64,000 bases of DNA from Paramecium octaurelia (taxonomy: Eukaryota > Ciliophora > Oligohymenophorea > Peniculida > Parameciidae): assembly GCA_905182995.1 (NCBI GenBank), contig CAJJDP010000040.1:68834-132833 (forward strand), in the 5' to 3' direction. The notes beneath the pieces were generated by a model. That model was not told where the DNA came from, searched no databases, and saw only the letters and a list, made by a program, of their open reading frames with translations. This document shows, piece by piece, positions 61,256 through 64,000 of the stretch (the first letter of the stretch is position 1; each line of letters begins with the position of its first letter). Made by a program: the position numbers and the translations under genes.

Positions 61256-64000
61256 TCATCTTTTAAATTAATGATGGATTCTTTTATTTTTAAAGGTTTT
61301 CAAGAATAGAATTAAGAGTATAAAATTGACTAAATTAATAAGAGAAATTCGCTTGTTTGAAAAATTTATCATTTCATTTCTATCTAAACTAGGATAAAAC
61401 TCCAATGTTAAAGTAGATACTGAATTATTTAATTTAATAATTTCAATTTGTTTTTTAAATGGACTTTTAGGTTCAAATTGGTATCCTTAAAATTCAACAA
61501 AACTAAGCAATTAATTAGAATTTTCACTTTTTATTTAAACAAAATGAGTTTCATTAAAATATTCGATTGTTGTATTTATTCCTTCATATCGATAGAGACT
61601 ATCTAGAATCTTTATAGAAGATAAGTTATAAAAATATATAACACTTTCTTCATCGATAAGCAAAGATATGATTAAATTGTATTTATTTGCTAAGCAATAC
61701 TATAATTACCCATTACTTTATTAATACCGAATAAAATTGATCATATCGCTTTGAATTAAACCTTGTTAAAAATCTATTATTAAATTGATTCTAAAGCAAT
61801 TTTATGTAATGAAACATAAAATTATATTTGATTCAAATATCATATCATGTAAAGTGTGATTTAGAATTAATAATGAATTTAAAAGGGAAAAACTTAAAGC
61901 ATAATGATCTGTAATAATTTAGGATATCTCAATTTATAAAGTCTTGTTATTACTGTAATTTTCAGTCAGCAATACAAAACGAATTAGATGAAATTCATTA
62001 ATATCATAGCAAAATATTACATAATGATTATTTTCATATATAGCTTATACAATTTCAAAGTCAATATGAACTTAATATTAAAATGTTTTGAAATCATTTT
62101 CTTTAAATAGTAGAATTTAGTATTTTTTTTTATTCATGATCTTAATTATGGCAATATTATTGATGAAAATTATGCTTTCGATACTATCTTCATTAAAATT
62201 AATCTAAATATGTTATTAATATTCTGATTTCTTACTCAGTTACATCTAATTTATTTCATATTTTTCCAAAAACCTTCCTTATGCCAGACAAAAGATTTCT
62301 TACTTGTTGGATAGGTCTTTTATGAAAATTAAATCTTTGCAGTACTTAGGAAGCTTTATCATGATTTGATTCACAGAATTGAATAATACCATTTCTTTAT
62401 CATTATAACAAACTTGATTAGAATAGAATCTACACTAAAGAAATGGAGTTATAACAATTGGATCTAGTTTTTTAATGTCATTTTCTCTAAGCAAATATAC
62501 ATAATCAATTTAACCAAAAACATTTTCAAAATTTATTTTGCTTATTTATTTCTGTTTATCATAATGTTATAGAAATGGAATCCTAGTATCTTTTATTTTT
62601 ATGGAGTAATTGAAATGAGATATTAAAATATCTAATTAAATTATTTTAGTAAAATTGTATATGTCAGTTTTAGCCTCTAATAATACTTATTCACGCTTGA
62701 ACACAGTATCAAAATCTAAATATTGATCAGTAAATTGTAGAACCACTTATTTTAAATAAGTAATCATCAGCGAGGAGTTATATATTGAAACAATTTAATG
62801 AGCATTTAAAAAAGCAAAGTAATGTTAATTTTAATCTATGTTAATTACTTTTATCAAAATATTGGAGAGTTAGTAATTAAGATTATAGACAAGGAGCACT
62901 TCCTATTAATTAGAAGTGTTTTTGGCTGCAATCGCTAACTAATCCCAAAAAATTTCATATCTTAGAGGATAGGTAATTGTGAAATTATACAATGGGAGGT
63001 TAAAATAAAAGTATAATTCCTAAAATTATAAGCTATACAGTTATGGAACAATCTTTTATTCAATTACTTCGAAAATGATTATTCTATTTTAGCTTAACAA
63101 ATAGATAAAGTCAATGATCTAATCAAAAGTGAAACTAAATTTATTAGAAAAAGGTAAAATATCAATTTTTTATTTTGATATTATAATTTCCTATTATTCA
63201 AATAGTTTAAACCTACAACCAAATTATATTGAACTTTATATTTCTTAATATTTTAAATTAGTCAATTGAATAAAGACTTCATTGCAATCCTATAATTAAA
63301 TATTAACAGCTTGACCGTTTTAAATGATTTTATTGATCTCTTTTTTTAATCTTAATTACCACTTCAATTCTATGATCGTATCATAGTGAAATGCTGCTAT
63401 GGAGTTTTTAGATATTATTATGAAGTTTTTTTATTCGATAAAAAATCTGACTTATAAATCTTCATTATTATCACTGAATTTAAAGCGATAACTTATTGTT
63501 TTGTTGTTTTTAATTATAGATATAGCCTTTTTATTAATTACAAAAATTGTACTATCACTAATATTATGTTCTATAATAAAAGCCTCCTAACCCCAAATCA
63601 AATCTTTATATTTATTTATTACAAACTGGTTATTTGCAAATAACAAGCTATTGTTTTATTATTATTTGATTGAATTTGAAAATTGTAATCCTTATTGAAT
63701 TTAGAGAATGTTAAGGATATAATACCCATCCTAATTTATAACTAAAGTTTCAAATTTTACTGTCTAAATTATGAATTAAGGAGTGGATTACTTTGTTATA
63801 TTTATAATAATAGGCTCTTAAGAGACCTTGAATTAATGAATATAAAAAGCCAATAAATTTTGCTATTTTGTTTTAGATATGCATCTTGGCATACTCTTAA
63901 TTTTGAGGAATTCTAAATCTCTTTACTATTTTACGCTAATTATAAAAGGTAATTATTCTAAAAATAGAATCTATTTGTCTTTCACATCATATTTTAGTGA
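61256..64000 (-). CDS. Large secreted/type I membrane protein, family member 3 (5' partial)
   Basis: The minus frame is open from the right edge of the window (64000) to TGA 61256-61258: 915 codons, no intron, start outside. The C-terminus parallels member 2: YFNETHFVQIKSENSNQLLS, a YQF step, NNSVSTL, then a membrane helix (LINLVNFILLILFLKTF) and a short basic tail (KNKRIHHQFKR). The visible ectodomain is strand-rich and Cys-poor (INKYKDLIWGQEAFIIEHNI; VRFFIEQKNFIIISKNSIAA), which would fit propeller-like blades. Given members 1 and 2, about 350 residues including the signal peptide are missing to the right. Confidence 0.75.

Overview
This is macronuclear DNA of a ciliate, almost certainly Paramecium (aurelia-type). 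Open reading frames run freely through TAA and TAG, which read as glutamine, and real gene ends fall on TGA. Introns are tiny (mostly 19-30 nt), begin GTA and end TAG. Base composition is AT-rich, genes are packed on both strands with gaps often under 150 bp, and small cysteine-periodic surface-antigen proteins are present. Gene models below were built by translating with TGA as the only stop and removing GTA..TAG introns; domain names come from recognising the translated motifs by eye, not from a search.

Layout. 1-6.1 kb: a Myb/SANT protein (5' end outside the window), a SET-domain lysine methyltransferase, two uncharacterised small genes, the dolichol-oligosaccharide transporter RFT1 (minus) and a B-type cyclin (plus), with RFT1 and cyclin divergent over about 30 bp. 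6.3-14.7 kb (minus): one very large receptor-like membrane protein with cysteine-rich repeats, a beta-helix-like region and a C-terminal multi-pass membrane part. 15-25.3 kb: small genes including an N-myristoylated candidate PP1 regulator, a Nudix ADP-sugar diphosphatase, a coiled-coil protein, a START-domain protein, an Aurora kinase, the AP-2 sigma adaptin and an ankyrin-repeat protein. 25.4-37.6 kb: two long intronless, AT-rich genes for secreted or type I membrane proteins of about 1,270-1,290 residues, facing each other; a third paralogue runs off the right end of the window (61.3-64 kb). 38-44.9 kb: three small PSA-like cysteine-rich membrane proteins around a HEAT-repeat gene and a conserved unknown gene. 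45-52.6 kb: a second myristoylated small protein, a UBC4/5-type E2, an NSUN2-type RNA m5C methyltransferase with a poly-glutamine tract written in TAA/TAG codons, a RING-H2 protein, and two tandem EamA-type transporters. 52.7-60.5 kb: a divergent kinase-like protein with DFD in place of DFG, a coiled-coil protein, an unknown membrane protein and a large helical unknown protein.

Two apparent tandem duplications at 31.5-36.5 kb, each meeting at a single N, look like contig-overlap artefacts. Collapsing both gives one uninterrupted 3,810-nt frame with a signal peptide and a C-terminal membrane segment. Anyone using this window should treat the sequence there as too long by 2,807 bases.

Housekeeping functions visible here include cell cycle (cyclin, Aurora), clathrin adaptor, N-glycosylation, ubiquitination and RNA modification. 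They are interleaved with ciliate-specific surface proteins. There is no operon-like logic, but two same-strand boundaries at 43.7 and 44.6 kb share an ATGA start/stop overlap, which is odd for a eukaryote.
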